DNA of 64,000 bases from Ailanthus altissimus (lineage: Eukaryota; Streptophyta; Magnoliopsida; Sapindales; Simaroubaceae), in assembly GCA_946807835.1 (NCBI GenBank), contig OX327683.1, forward strand, positions 36,763,001-36,827,000, written 5' to 3'. This document shows, piece by piece, positions 23,301 through 33,945 of the stretch. Position numbers and translations under genes: made by a program. The notes under the pieces were generated by a model. That model ran no database searches, was not told the DNA's origin, and was given only the letters and a program-made list of their open reading frames with translations. How positions within the stretch are numbered: the stretch's first letter is position 1; every line of letters starts with the position of its first letter.

Positions 23301-26300
23301 CTACACTGCTTCTTTTGCAGCTTCAGAAGCGGCAATATATTCTGCCTCAGTGGTGGAATCAGCTGTGGATCCCTGTTTGGTGCTTTTCCAACTCACTGCA
23401 GCACCGTTGAGAATAAACACATACCCAGATGTAGACTTTCTATCATCTAGGTCAGACTGAAAGTCTGAATCTGCGTATCCTCTCACTTGCAAGTCACCAT
23501 CTCCATAAACAAGAAACTTGTCCTTCGTACCCTTAAGGTATTTCAGGACATGTTTGACTGCCATCCAATGGCTGTCACCTGGATCAGCCTGGTATCGGCT
23601 AGTAACACTTATAGCCATACTGATATCAGGTCTCGTGCACATCATAGCATACATCAAGCTTCCTACAGCTGATGCATATGGCATGTTAGACATTCTAACT
23701 CTTTCATCTTCTGTTTGAGGAGACATTTTCCTCGAAAGATGAATGCCATGTCTAAAAGGTACACTAGTTGTCTTACAATTAGTGAAACTGTACCTTTCTA
23801 AGACACTATCAATATACGATGATTGGGAGAGTCCTATCAGCTTCCTCGCTCTATCTCTATAGAGTTTTATACCTAGTATAAAGGAAGCCTCTCCCAAATC
23901 CTTCATGGAGAAGTTCTTACTCAGATAGCTCTTGACTGATTGCAACATACCTATATCATTCCCAATGATAAGTATGTCATCAACATAGAGAACTAAGAAA
24001 ACTATCATGCTCTCACTTACCTTTCTATACACACAAGCTTCCTCTTCATTTTTGATGAAACCAGACCCTCTGATTACTTCATCAAAACGAAGATTCCAGC
24101 TTCGGGATGCCTGCTTAAGTCCATAAATGGACTTCTTCAGTTTGCATATTAGACCAGAGGTCAAGCTGGATGCAAAACCTTCAGGCTGTTCCATGTATAT
24201 CTCTTCATCGAGATATCCATTTAGGAACGCCGTCTTCACATCCATCTGCCATATCTCATAATCATAATATGCTGCAAATGCCAATAATATACGAATTGAC
24301 TTAAGCATCGCTACTGGTGCAAAAGTTTCCTCATAGTCGATCCCAGATCGCTGAGTATAACCTTTGGCAACCAGTCTGGCTTTAAAGGTTTCAACCTTTC
24401 CATCAAGCCCACGCTTCCGTTTATAAATCCATTTACAACCGATAGGAACTATTCCTTCAGGAAGCTGAACCAAGTCCCAGACTTGATTCTGATGCATAGA
24501 GTCAATTTCGGATTTCATGGCATCTTGCCATTTTCCCGAGTCAATGTCCAACATCGACTCTCTATAGGTCAAAGGATCATTTTCTTCAATTAAGAAAACT
24601 CCAAGCGCACCTTCAGGTATCTGACCATACCTAGTAGGTGGCCTAGACATCCTTTGTGACCTACGAGAATGGTGTGTTAAAGGTATTTCACTCGATTGAG
24701 CCTGAGTTTCCATCAGTGGTTCATCAGTGTTTTGATTGACTTCATCAAGTTCAATCTTTTTACAATCCCCACAATCCATAAGAAACTGTTTCTCAAGAAA
24801 AGTGGCATTACGAGCAACGAACACATTTCGTTGTTCAGGATCATAAAATTGGTATCCCATTGAATTCTTAGGATACCCGATGAACCGATACTTATACCCC
24901 CTGGGTGCAAGTTTATCCTGTTGTGCAACATTTACATAAGCAGGACAGCCCCAAATTTTAAAATATTTGAGACTTGGTTTCCTTCCAGTCAATATCTGAT
25001 ATGGAGTGGAAGGAACAGCTTTAGATGGAACTCTGTTCAATATGTGAGTTGACGTTTGTAGGGCATGACCCCACAGATATTCAGGAAGATCGGTAAAGCT
25101 CATCATCGATCGGACCATATCCAATAAAGTCCGATTCCTCCTCTCCGATACACCATTGTGTTGCGGAGTACCTGGAGGACTATATTGAGCTAGAATCCCA
25201 TTCTCTTTTAAATAATTCGAAAATTCACCGCTCATGTATTCACCGCCTCGATCTGATCGAAGGCACTTGATGTACATTCCGGTTTGTTTCTCTACTTCAA
25301 GTCGGAATTCTTTGAACTTTTCAAAGGTTTCTGACTTATGTTTCAAAAGAAACATATACCCGTATCGTGACAAATCATCGATAAAAAGTACAAAGTATCG
25401 AAATCCACCCATAGCAGTATGATTCATTGGACCGCATACATCTGTATGTACAAGTTCCAATAAATATGAGGCACGGTGTCCTACACCTACAAATGGAGAT
25501 TTGGTCAACTTTCCCTGAATGCATGATTCACAAACTGGATAAGGCTGTATGGTCAGATCAGGTATCTGTCCATCCTTAACCAGACGGGTTAGGCGTCTCA
25601 CACCTATATGACCTAATCTCATATGCCATATTTTCGTTTCATTTAAAGTTTCCGAATTTCTACTAGTACTAGCTTGCATACTCATGACACTGCTTGTTGT
25701 ATCTAATATATAATGCCCATTCACTAACCGACAATCAGCTAATAAAACATCATACATATCATATAATAATAAGGAACAGTTCCGAATATTCATATGATAC
25801 CCTTCACTGTCGAGTACAGGAAGGGATATTATCTGTCTGATGATGTTGGGAACAAAATAACAATTATTTAATACAACATATTTATTACATGGGAGAAGTA
25901 AATCCAAATGTCCTACAGCTTCAACCTGCAGGAAATCACCATTTCTAGCTCGAAGCTTTACCTCTCCTGGCTGCAGCAATCTAACTTCCCTCAGACCCTG
26001 TAACATATTACAGATGTGAGAAGGACATGCTGTATCTATTACCCAGCCTGCATTAGCATCAAATGCTAAAGAAATGTCAATGATAGGAAAGCAAATACCT
26101 GAGGGAGCCTTCTTCAAGCTTGCAAGATATTTAGGGCAGTTACGTTTCCAGTGCCCCTCATCGCTGCAAAAGAAACATTTTCCTTTTGCCTTGCTTTTCT
26201 CTAGAGGTTTGGATATCGGTCGCTTCTGAGGACCTATTCGGGGTGTCTGCCTCATCTTCTTTTTCTTCCCTTTGGACTTCAAAGAAGCCCTCGGGGTAGA

Positions 26301-26951
26301 AGATGAAGCACCCTGAATTAGGAGGGATGAGCCTCCTTTATTCATGTCCTCATATGCTGTCCTCAACATGTTATGAAGTTCAGCATATGTAGGGGTCAAT
26401 TCTTGCATATTAAAGTTCATGATGAATTGCGTAAATGACCCCGGAAGCGACTGGAGAATCAAACTATTCCCCAAACTATTGTTTAAAGAAATTTCCATAG
26501 TCTCAAGCCTCTCAATATATCTGATAATTTTAAGGACATGAGGACTCACTGGACTACCCTCAGGAAGTCTAGCCTGAAAGAGTGCTTTGGCGACACGATA
26601 TATCTCAATCTGAGGTCTATCACCAAAAAGCTCCTTCAGGTGGAGCATGATGCTGCTAGCATTTTCCATATGGAGATGCTCTCTCTGCAGCTCATGAGAC
26701 ATCGAGGCAAGGATGTAAGATTTAACTTTTAAATCTTCATCCAACCATTTCTGATATGTCACCCTTTCTTCTGGGGTGGCATCATCAGAAACTCCTGAGG
26801 GCATTTTCTGATCAACAATATACCCAAGTCTCTCAGAATTCAGAACAATTTTGAGATTAGTCATCCATTCTGAATAGTTATCAGCACCCTTGAGTTGGTT
26901 GGCATCTAGAATGCGCATCAAAGGGTTGTTTGAAGCCATATTAATCTTCAC
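23301..26951 (-). CDS. Copia gag-pol polyprotein, open for 1216 aa then stopped in RNase H
   Basis: Domains by residue: Gag 1-250 (MASNNPLMRILDANQLKGAD start); zinc knuckle CFFCSDEGHWKRNC 259-272; protease near 304-310, where the usual DTG/DSG is DTA; integrase zinc-binding H443, H448, C474, C477; DDE core D504, D567, E603 with 35-residue D-E spacing; RT about 800-1060 with KTAFLNG, SIYGLKQASRSW and YVDD 989-992; RNase H from about 1155 with D1161 and E1204. TAG at 23301-23303 falls where relatives have Trp (KEAVW). The frame then stays open for 99 more codons, including FCDNNGA with the remaining RNase H aspartate, to a final TAG at 23001-23003. Without readthrough, RNase H lacks its C-terminal part. 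The product would make virus-like particles and cDNA. I do not assign a copia lineage. Confidence 0.93.
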   Translation of the reverse strand: MKINMASNNPLMRILDANQLKGADNYSEWMTNLKIVLNSERLGYIVDQKMPSGVSDDATPEERVTYQKWLDEDLKVKSYILASMSHELQREHLHMENASSIMLHLKELFGDRPQIEIYRVAKALFQARLPEGSPVSPHVLKIIRYIERLETMEISLNNSLGNSLILQSLPGSFTQFIMNFNMQELTPTYAELHNMLRTAYEDMNKGGSSLLIQGASSSTPRASLKSKGKKKKMRQTPRIGPQKRPISKPLEKSKAKGKCFFCSDEGHWKRNCPKYLASLKKAPSGICFPIIDISLAFDANAGWVIDTACPSHICNMLQGLREVRLLQPGEVKLRARNGDFLQVEAVGHLDLLLPCNKYVVLNNCYFVPNIIRQIISLPVLDSEGYHMNIRNCSLLLYDMYDVLLADCRLVNGHYILDTTSSVMSMQASTSRNSETLNETKIWHMRLGHIGVRRLTRLVKDGQIPDLTIQPYPVCESCIQGKLTKSPFVGVGHRASYLLELVHTDVCGPMNHTAMGGFRYFVLFIDDLSRYGYMFLLKHKSETFEKFKEFRLEVEKQTGMYIKCLRSDRGGEYMSGEFSNYLKENGILAQYSPPGTPQHNGVSERRNRTLLDMVRSMMSFTDLPEYLWGHALQTSTHILNRVPSKAVPSTPYQILTGRKPSLKYFKIWGCPAYVNVAQQDKLAPRGYKYRFIGYPKNSMGYQFYDPEQRNVFVARNATFLEKQFLMDCGDCKKIELDEVNQNTDEPLMETQAQSSEIPLTHHSRRSQRMSRPPTRYGQIPEGALGVFLIEENDPLTYRESMLDIDSGKWQDAMKSEIDSMHQNQVWDLVQLPEGIVPIGCKWIYKRKRGLDGKVETFKARLVAKGYTQRSGIDYEETFAPVAMLKSIRILLAFAAYYDYEIWQMDVKTAFLNGYLDEEIYMEQPEGFASSLTSGLICKLKKSIYGLKQASRSWNLRFDEVIRGSGFIKNEEEACVYRKVSESMIVFLVLYVDDILIIGNDIGMLQSVKSYLSKNFSMKDLGEASFILGIKLYRDRARKLIGLSQSSYIDSVLERYSFTNCKTTSVPFRHGIHLSRKMSPQTEDERVRMSNMPYASAVGSLMYAMMCTRPDISMAISVTSRYQADPGDSHWMAVKHVLKYLKGTKDKFLVYGDGDLQVRGYADSDFQSDLDDRKSTSGYVFILNGAAVSWKSTKQGSTADSTTEAEYIAASEAAKEAV

Positions 26952-27171
26952 AAGACAAAATAGAATAGATATGTGTCAGCGGATTATTAATTAATCAAAT
27001 CGCTAATAAAAACGTTTTAAATCATGGGTATAACAATTATACAATTTTTAATTTAAAAACGCCCTCCCACTGCTTTACATAATCCCTTTAATCTCTCTAA
27101 CGAGATAACGATAGTTTAAGAATTTTTAAACTATACAGTGAGAAGTGGACCCCACTGGCATTTTACTTTAG

Positions 27172-27466
27172 CCTCACGCTAAAGCAATATTGGCCTTTGT
27201 AAACCCAATAGGTAGACAACCCTTGTCAATTGCAACTCTTGCAACTCTTACAACTGATCCTAAATACACCTTATCCTCACGCTAAAGCAATATTGGGTAA
27301 GTGTATTTCAGATTAACTTGCCAATTATCAAATATATGTTACTGACATTATCCTCACGCTAAAGCAATATTGGATAACATGTTCGCATATATTTGACTCA
27401 TCTCATGTTTTACCGGCATTAGATTAAATCACACCGACCAAATCCCTCATGCTAAAGCAATATTGG
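27172..27466 (-). repeat. Four copies of a 22-nt hairpin-forming repeat in the copia leader
   Basis: Copies lie at 27172-27193, 27275-27296, 27352-27373 and 27445-27466. On the transcribed strand each has the core AATATTGCTTTAGCGTGA (one G-to-A difference in the fourth; read the core as GCATGA there), bounded by CC on the left and GG on the right. Bases outside the core differ between copies yet pair with each other: GGCC with GGCT, CTTACCC with GGATAAG, TTATCC with GGATAA, and TCCC with GGGA. The sequence between copies is unrelated. The role is unknown; RNA packaging, dimerisation or translation control are possibilities. Confidence 0.8.
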
Positions 27467-27780
27467 GAAAGACCATAGTGACCTATTTAATACCGTATTG
27501 ACAAGGCGGATCTTTAAAATATTAACACATAACACAATAAATTTTTAATCTGATTAAGAGAGATTTTAAATACAGGCACTCATCTCATGAGAAGGTTATT
27601 CTCAATCAATTATTCAATCATGTGCAAACACAACTAACCCCCATCAGTGGGGTTCCCTTGTGGTTACCAACATGAAAAAAAAAAAATTGTCCTGGTTTAT
27701 CATGTAAATTAATAACTCTTATTATTACAACTCATAAACCCCCCACATGCATAAAATAAATTTTTTTTTTTTTTTTTTTA

Positions 27781-28065
27781 TGAACGCCGCGGCGATGCTC
27801 TTTCAGCGCTGCGGCGCTAGGGCTTCAAAAGCCTCCGCGCTGCGGCGATGCTCTTTCAGCGCTGCGGCGCTAGGGCTTCAAAAGCCTCAGCGCTGCGGCG
27901 CTCTTTTAGCACCGCTGGCGCGCTGCAGGGCAGTGCTTTCAGCGCTGGCGCGCCAGGTACTCAGCGCCCCTGTGATAACCATCGCTGGCGCGTTATACAC
28001 GTAGCGCCCCAGCGTTCATATGAACGCTGCCGCGCTGAACATAAGCGTTGCGGCGTTCCAGGGAC
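27781..28065 (-). repeat. GC-rich tandem-repeat block in the copia leader
   Basis: Two 53-bp tandem copies (27792-27844 and 27845-27897) differ at one base. Degenerate GCGCTGSCGCGC-type motifs then continue to about 28065. GC content is far above the surroundings. Two plus-strand ORFs here (27747-28004 and 27848-28141) run antisense to the element and are by-products of the repeat. Confidence 0.85.
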
Positions 28066-28198
28066 AGTTTTTTCAATTTTACATATTCAACACTTGAATT
28101 GCATCCGAACATCCCCAGAAATTGTCATACAATTTAACTAACATTTAGCCAACTATAAAAAAACACCCAAAACAACACAAAATTGCTCTGATACCAAT

Positions 28199-30353
28199 TG
28201 TTGGGTGTTTGCATGTGGGTTTTGTGTTTAATCACAATTTATACATATCTCATATATATAATGAAGCAGCGGAAGCTTAAATTATTGCAGTAAACACAAT
28301 CACAATATATTAATCAGAAACGAGATTGAGAAATAACCCTTGAAGCCTTTGGTTGGAGATTGTTGAAGTCCACCAAAATGTTGTCTTTGATCAATTCTAG
28401 TAATCAACAATGGTGGGTTTGATTATCTAGAATGACAGCTTTTGATCCAGCACTTGTTTAACTACTTAAACTTGTGTTCTTGATTTTTTCTTTTGATTAA
28501 CACTTAATCAAATAATCAAAAACCTATTTTGCTAAATTAGTTTTAAGCCTTAAAAGAAAATAATGAATTCAACTCTTGAATCCATTAATTAGAAGACAAT
28601 TTCTCTTTTCTCTCTTTGTAAAAATGGCTGAGCTAATTTTGCAAAATCAATTTAACAAAAACCTTTTCAATTTAATTTACATTTGTTTTATTTATACAAA
28701 TGAATTTAATTTCATTTCATAACACTTAATTTCACTTAATTTCAATTTGAATTTAATCTAACCTAATCATAGTTAACTCTTAACTTTAGTTAGGTTAAAC
28801 TAACATTAAAATATTCTAACTATAGTTAACTCTTAACTCTAGTTAATTAAAAGAATATTTAATTATTTTAACCATAGTTAACTAACTTAACCATGGTTAG
28901 GTTAACTTTTACTTAACCATTAAGTATAGTTAATCTAACTTAACTAAATGGTTAACTCTTAACCTTAGTTAAACTTAAATTATTTATTCAACAATTAAAT
29001 AAATAATTATTTATTTGAATTATTTAACGATTAAATAATTATCAAGTGAAATTACAATTATGTCCTTACTCGGTTACCATGTTAACCTAAAGTGGGTCCC
29101 ACCATCTGACCATATACTTTAGTTAACGTAACCTTAGTAAATTGCTGGATTTTACTGTATTAAACTATTTAATACGGTACGCTGCCCAAGTGCTCAAAGA
29201 GTACATTTTATATTGGGACTCCCTAGGTCCACGCCCGATTCGTCAAATGAAATTATTTCACAAGTCCGTGAACGATGCCCCACGCACACGTTACGGATAT
29301 TACAAATCAGCGCGTCAGACCATACATGTTGAGGTTACTCCATATTCGTATAATCCTTCCGTCATTATATCCAGGATGAACGGGATATAGATCATTACCG
29401 TCAAATCCCGATAATTTCATCCATCACTTTATTATCTTCAGATTCGTATCTTTATGAACAATTTACGCAAACACTTTTGCTATAATGTTCGAACCTGGAG
29501 GAAACTCCTTTCCCAGGTTAATTGCTTACGGCCATAAGACTTTACAAGATACAATCTCGAAGTTCGGATATACTACCCATCTATGTGAGCTGGCGGATCC
29601 CATATCTACGCACACCGAACTCCATGAGCATCGGACCATACCCAGCGACAAGTAGCGGTCAGACCATGAAAGGTCTCTGACATACGTGGAACCAAAGTAT
29701 GATGGATCTCCCACAAGTTCACCGTGGCGCTCAGGTCGAAGGACCACAAATACTACTCAACTCGAGAGGACCTTCCTTTGACGGTTTCATAGGATATCTA
29801 TTGGGGTCCTCATGAGTCTGTTCAGTATCCAGTCCTAACTGAATACCTGTATGTCTATATGAACTTCAACCAAGCTCATGGTTAACTAAGAATAACCATT
29901 TGTACAATACAGCTATAGACATACATTAATCTATGTGTTTCACCGATAGACCCTCATTGGTAAACGTAGATCAGGAACTCTATATTTGAGAAGATACTTC
30001 CATAACGACATTTCTTAGTCTCTATTGCAACTCTTTGCAATTTTGTCATTACTAGTAGATTCTCAGGTCTTTGTTACATTATAGATTAGGTTCTAACTTT
30101 TTAGATCCCGCTGGGTATTATAACCTGCTAACACTTAGCATTTATAACTATCAGCTTTGCTAACTCTTAGCCATGGTTTAAACTTCTTTAAACCAGATAT
30201 GAACTCATTCAGATCATATCATTTTTATAATGTTACAAGCTTAATTACCATTTAATAAAAGTTATCAGCGATTTAATAAAATATGCATTGTATAAATATT
30301 ACAAACTAAATATTCATACAAACTGGGATAGCGCGTAAGCACATACCCTAACA
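28199..30353 (-). repeat. 5' LTR of the young copia element
   Basis: 2155 bp, TGTTGGGTGTTTGC at the plus-strand start beside the primer binding site, and ..CCCTAACA at the end, followed by the TTAAT duplication. Confidence 0.93.
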
Positions 30354-31306
30354 TTAATAATTGTTGTTGACCAATTAAATGTTAACACGTGATGTATAGT
30401 GAGCATTCGGTTAAGTTTATTTAATTGTGTGATAACTCGATAACTAACAAAAAACTTAAGTGCAATTTTATTTAATTATTATATAATCAATATATTTATT
30501 TTACTTAATAGTTAAGTAGAAATTAAATTAATTGTAATTAAAAGTTAATCCTAAGATACAGTTAATTTAATGAAATAAATATTAAAGGCATGGGTTAAAT
30601 AATAATTAATCTAACCTAAATTTAAAAGTTAAATAAGGTTGAGTTAAAGGCATAAATTAATGGCTAAGTAGGCTTAATTTTACTAGGGGTTAAAAGTTAA
30701 CTGTTGGGTTAAATATTTTCTCAATAGCTAAGTAAACTAAGTTTATAAATAAAAACGAAATAAAACAAATTATAATCTTAGATGTTTAAGGGTGGCCGGC
30801 CGCTTGAGAGAAAATATAGAGAGAGAAAGTGTTTATTTTTCCTTTTGAATTCATTTGGATTAAGATTGTTATTCTAGCAATTTAAATCTATCATTTTGAG
30901 TTTTAGAATTATCAACGGGTTTATTTTAGGTTACACTATAACTTAAACCGTTTTAAAGACTTGCGAGATGATTATTCTTAATTATTGATGTTAATGTGAT
31001 TAATATATTTTATTTTGTTTATTAGTGTAATAGAACAAAATTTATTATATTTATTGTTTTAGAAATTAAATTTTTAACTTCCGCTACGTATATTATATAT
31101 GAGATACATGTATATGTTTTAATAAATAGTGGACATGCGCACATGCATACATGAACTTAATACGGTTTAGAACTAAAACACCATACCCAACAGATTGTCC
31201 ATTATAAGAAATAAGCTTCTTAATTCTAGATTTAAGGTTGTTTGACCATGGGGTAGAGAGTGTTGGGGGAGATCTAGTCGGTCTTTAAGTGGTTTCAGTT
31301 TAAGTT

Positions 31307-32773
31307 TGATAGGACCCGACCTAAGCCTTCTTTGGAAGTCGAGTCAGATCATGCGATAATATGGGACTAACATACTATTCACTCATTATATTTGATACAA
31401 CGAGACTACATGCCTCAAAATGCACATAAATATACAAAACATAATAACTCATGCAACTATGCATGTCGTGGACCAGCCTCAAAATGTGAAGATTGAATCA
31501 TACAGCACAAATTTCTGTGACAACTTGGAGAAATAAGAGAAAAATAAAAAAATTGTGAACTTATGGCTCAATGAGTAGACATAATATGAAAATATTATAT
31601 CATTTATATGTACTGTAAATAACAGGTTCTTCATAATAATATAATAATAAATAATATGTAATGTATATGTATATGTATAAATTTATAATATAAAATGATC
31701 ATAAAACTGTAAACCGAGAAATCAACTTGTACCGAAAACACGAGCTGTCATAAAATTTGTGTTAAAACTAAAACCATAACATAATACTAAAGATCTAAAA
31801 ATTTGGAAGTATAAATTATTATGAAATTTGTTATGAGGTTGAATATGTGTAACATAGCTTTAGAAATATATATATACTGAAAACTATACCAAACTTGTAT
31901 TTAAAGAAAAATTGGTTTAATCTGACGGAGTAACTCATGCACAAGTAAAATTGGGGATCTGAGCCAGTCTAACCTGGTGGAATGCTTCATTGCTCGAGCA
32001 GAGCAAATTAAATTGGTATAATGCATGCGCAGAACAACTACACTAAAGGGGAGGGTATACATCTGATGATTAAAAAATTACTATTATATAATATCCTACA
32101 AAAAATATAATTATTTTAAAATAAATATTTCTGTATTGAATATAATCATAAGCTATATTATAGTAAATTTTAAAAATATTTCTGAATATATTAAATTGCA
32201 TAAATATTTATTTATTTAAAATAAATTATGAATAAATTTGATAACGTGTAATTTAAACATAAACTGTTGTATTAAAAATATATAAAATATATATAATTAT
32301 TCACTCACAAAGTTACGTTAATCTCGAACTGAATCCGAATTTTAAAATTTACCAATTATCGATACTCCTCTTATATAATAAGATATAAAAATATATTATT
32401 AATACTGATACGTAGTATAAAAATTAAACACAAATATTATATCATAAAATTGTTACCTACTGAATCACTGAATATCAATCTAATTACTCAAACTAATTTA
32501 TTAAAATTTATCTTTTATTTATTTTCTCATCTCCCTTCTCAGCTTCCTCTTTTTCTTTTCCTTTCCCTTCTTATTAGCTTTCTTTCTTATTCTTTTTTCC
32601 TTTGTTTATTCTCTCGAAGTGCTTCTCTTGTTTCTTTTCAAAGAAACGATGCAATTGCTTCATTTATAGTCAAAATAGCCACCCACCAAAAGGCCACCGC
32701 CTGTAATATTTATTTTATATTTTATTCATTTTTTTCCAACTCACCTCTTCTTAAAGCAAACACGTGTATTATA
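31307..32773 (-). repeat. Solo LTR of the gypsy chromovirus family
   Basis: It is homologous to 1525-3025 and 7946-9304 along its length. It starts TGATAGGACCCGACCTAAGCC (compare TGACTAGACCAGACCCAAGCC) and ends ..CACGTGTATTATA (compare CACGTGCATTACA). No internal region follows. I could not find matching 5-bp flanks (AAGTT left, TTAAT right), so the ends may have decayed or the copy arose by recombination between elements. Confidence 0.8.
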
Positions 32774-33370
32774 TTAATGGATCGAACCTAAAAACCTTGG
32801 GACATGTATAATTTTTAACAAATATTACAATATTTTTTTATTTTTAAATAATATCTTATATATTTACTAAATTAGTTTTTTAACTCAAAAATAATTATAT
32901 ATAATTGATTCTTAAATAAAAATACAATAAGGTAAAATATTATGATGTGTGCTATTCATAATGAAGAACAAGTAATTAATAAAAATAAAATAAAAAGTCA
33001 AGGAAAATAAAAAAAAAAAGTCTTAGAAGCTCATTGAAGTTTATAAGCAAATTTGAGATTACTCACTCAATAAAATCTAACCAGACATTTAATTATGTAA
33101 TAAATAATTGAATCTAATCAATCAAAATATAACGAGTGTTCAAAAATTTAATAAAACAAATACTATTGATTTTTTTTAAGGATAAACACTTGACTTAATC
33201 ACATAGAATTTTTTTAATGATTAATAATTTTTTTGATTAATCAATATATGTTATTTAGGTTTTACTCTTAGAGAGGCAATATTTAAGTTATTTATAATAG
33301 TTTAATTTAGTAATATTATATTTAAAAAAAGAAAAAAAACTGATGAACCCCTAAGCTATAGTGAAAATGA

Positions 33371-33945
33371 CAAACAAACATCATGTTTGAAATTAAATGA
33401 TATTTATACTCTCATCCATTCATTTTTTCGTTAAAATTAGTTAATAATTATTGATCTTGTTAAGGTTCATTTGCCCTCAATGAGTGGTGACTAATGTTGA
33501 CTGACCATTGAATGATGATGTATCAATTTGTCTAGACACCATCAAGCTTTAAAATTTATGATTTACACGATAATGAGATTATTCTAGCTAATTAAATATT
33601 GAGATAAACTCAAAATTTAATAAAAAATTCATTTGACAATCATTATGGGCCCTCCACTATTCTCATTAATTTTATAACTCATCTAATGTTATATTGGCAA
33701 AAGTAACATTATCATCGTATAAATTATAAAATTTTATCGTCTCGTGGTGTTTATAAAAACTTAATATGCACTAGTCAATGGTTGATTAATAGTAGTGCGC
33801 AATAATCTGTCAATATTTATAATATTGATGATTTTTTATTGAAGAAAAATAAGTCATTTAACAATATTAAATTTAATTTTAATAAAAAATTCATCAAATG
33901 GAGTATAAATGTCACTTAATTTCTAACAATAAGTGTATCGTTTTT
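33371..33945. mobile_element. Foldback/MITE-like element (candidate)
   Basis: The left end contains GAAATTAAATGATATTTATACTC-like sequence (about 33388-33411) and the right end its near-perfect inverse, gagtataaatgtcacttaat (33901-33920). Weaker pairing extends outward to about 33371 and 33945. It has no coding capacity. I could not identify a clean target-site duplication. Confidence 0.4.

Larger units (their letters stand above)
26952..28198 (-). other. 5' leader of the young copia element
   Basis: A 1.25-kb untranslated stretch between the primer binding site and gag. From 5' to 3' on the minus strand it holds a GC-rich tandem block (28065-27781), an A-run (about 27779-27760), and four copies of a structured repeat (27466-27172). 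Confidence 0.8.
20815..30353 (-). mobile_element. Young, nearly intact Ty1/copia retrotransposon with long LTRs
   Basis: 9.5 kb, minus strand. TSD is TTAAT at 20810-20814 and 30354-30358. The LTRs (20815-22986 and 28199-30353) start TGTT and end AACA, and differ by one 17-bp insertion and about seven single bases in the parts I compared. The primer binding site next to the 5' LTR reads TGGTATCAGAGC (minus strand, about 28185-28196), matching initiator-Met tRNA. The polypurine tract beside the 3' LTR reads AAGTGGGAGTTT (about 22987-22998). One long gag-pol frame (26951 to 23001) is interrupted only once. LTRs over 2.1 kb are long for the copia group. The near-identity of the LTRs shows a recent insertion. 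Confidence 0.95.
19592..31192 (+). mobile_element. Old copia-type solo LTR split by a younger copia element
   Basis: The two halves are 19592-20814 and 30359-31192, about 2.06 kb when considered together. The ends are TG (19592) and CA (31192), flanked by a perfect 5-bp duplication GATTG at 19587-19591 and 31193-31197. The sequence is clearly related, in the opposite orientation, to the LTR of the element that interrupts it; for example tactttggttccacg..tcagagacctttcgtggtctga is shared. There is no internal coding region of its own, so it is a solo LTR left by recombination. Confidence 0.85.

Noticed and set aside
27172..27466. CRISPR-like array of the 22-nt repeats
   Set aside because: Spacings are irregular, the context is a plant retrotransposon leader, and the flanks pair as hairpins.
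27747..28141. Two alanine/arginine-rich ORFs of 85 and 97 codons on the plus strand
   Set aside because: They translate the GC-rich tandem repeats of the copia leader and run antisense to the element.
32450..32791. 113-codon ORF near the solo gypsy LTR end
   Set aside because: It consists of pyrimidine-rich LTR sequence with hydrophobic low-complexity translation.
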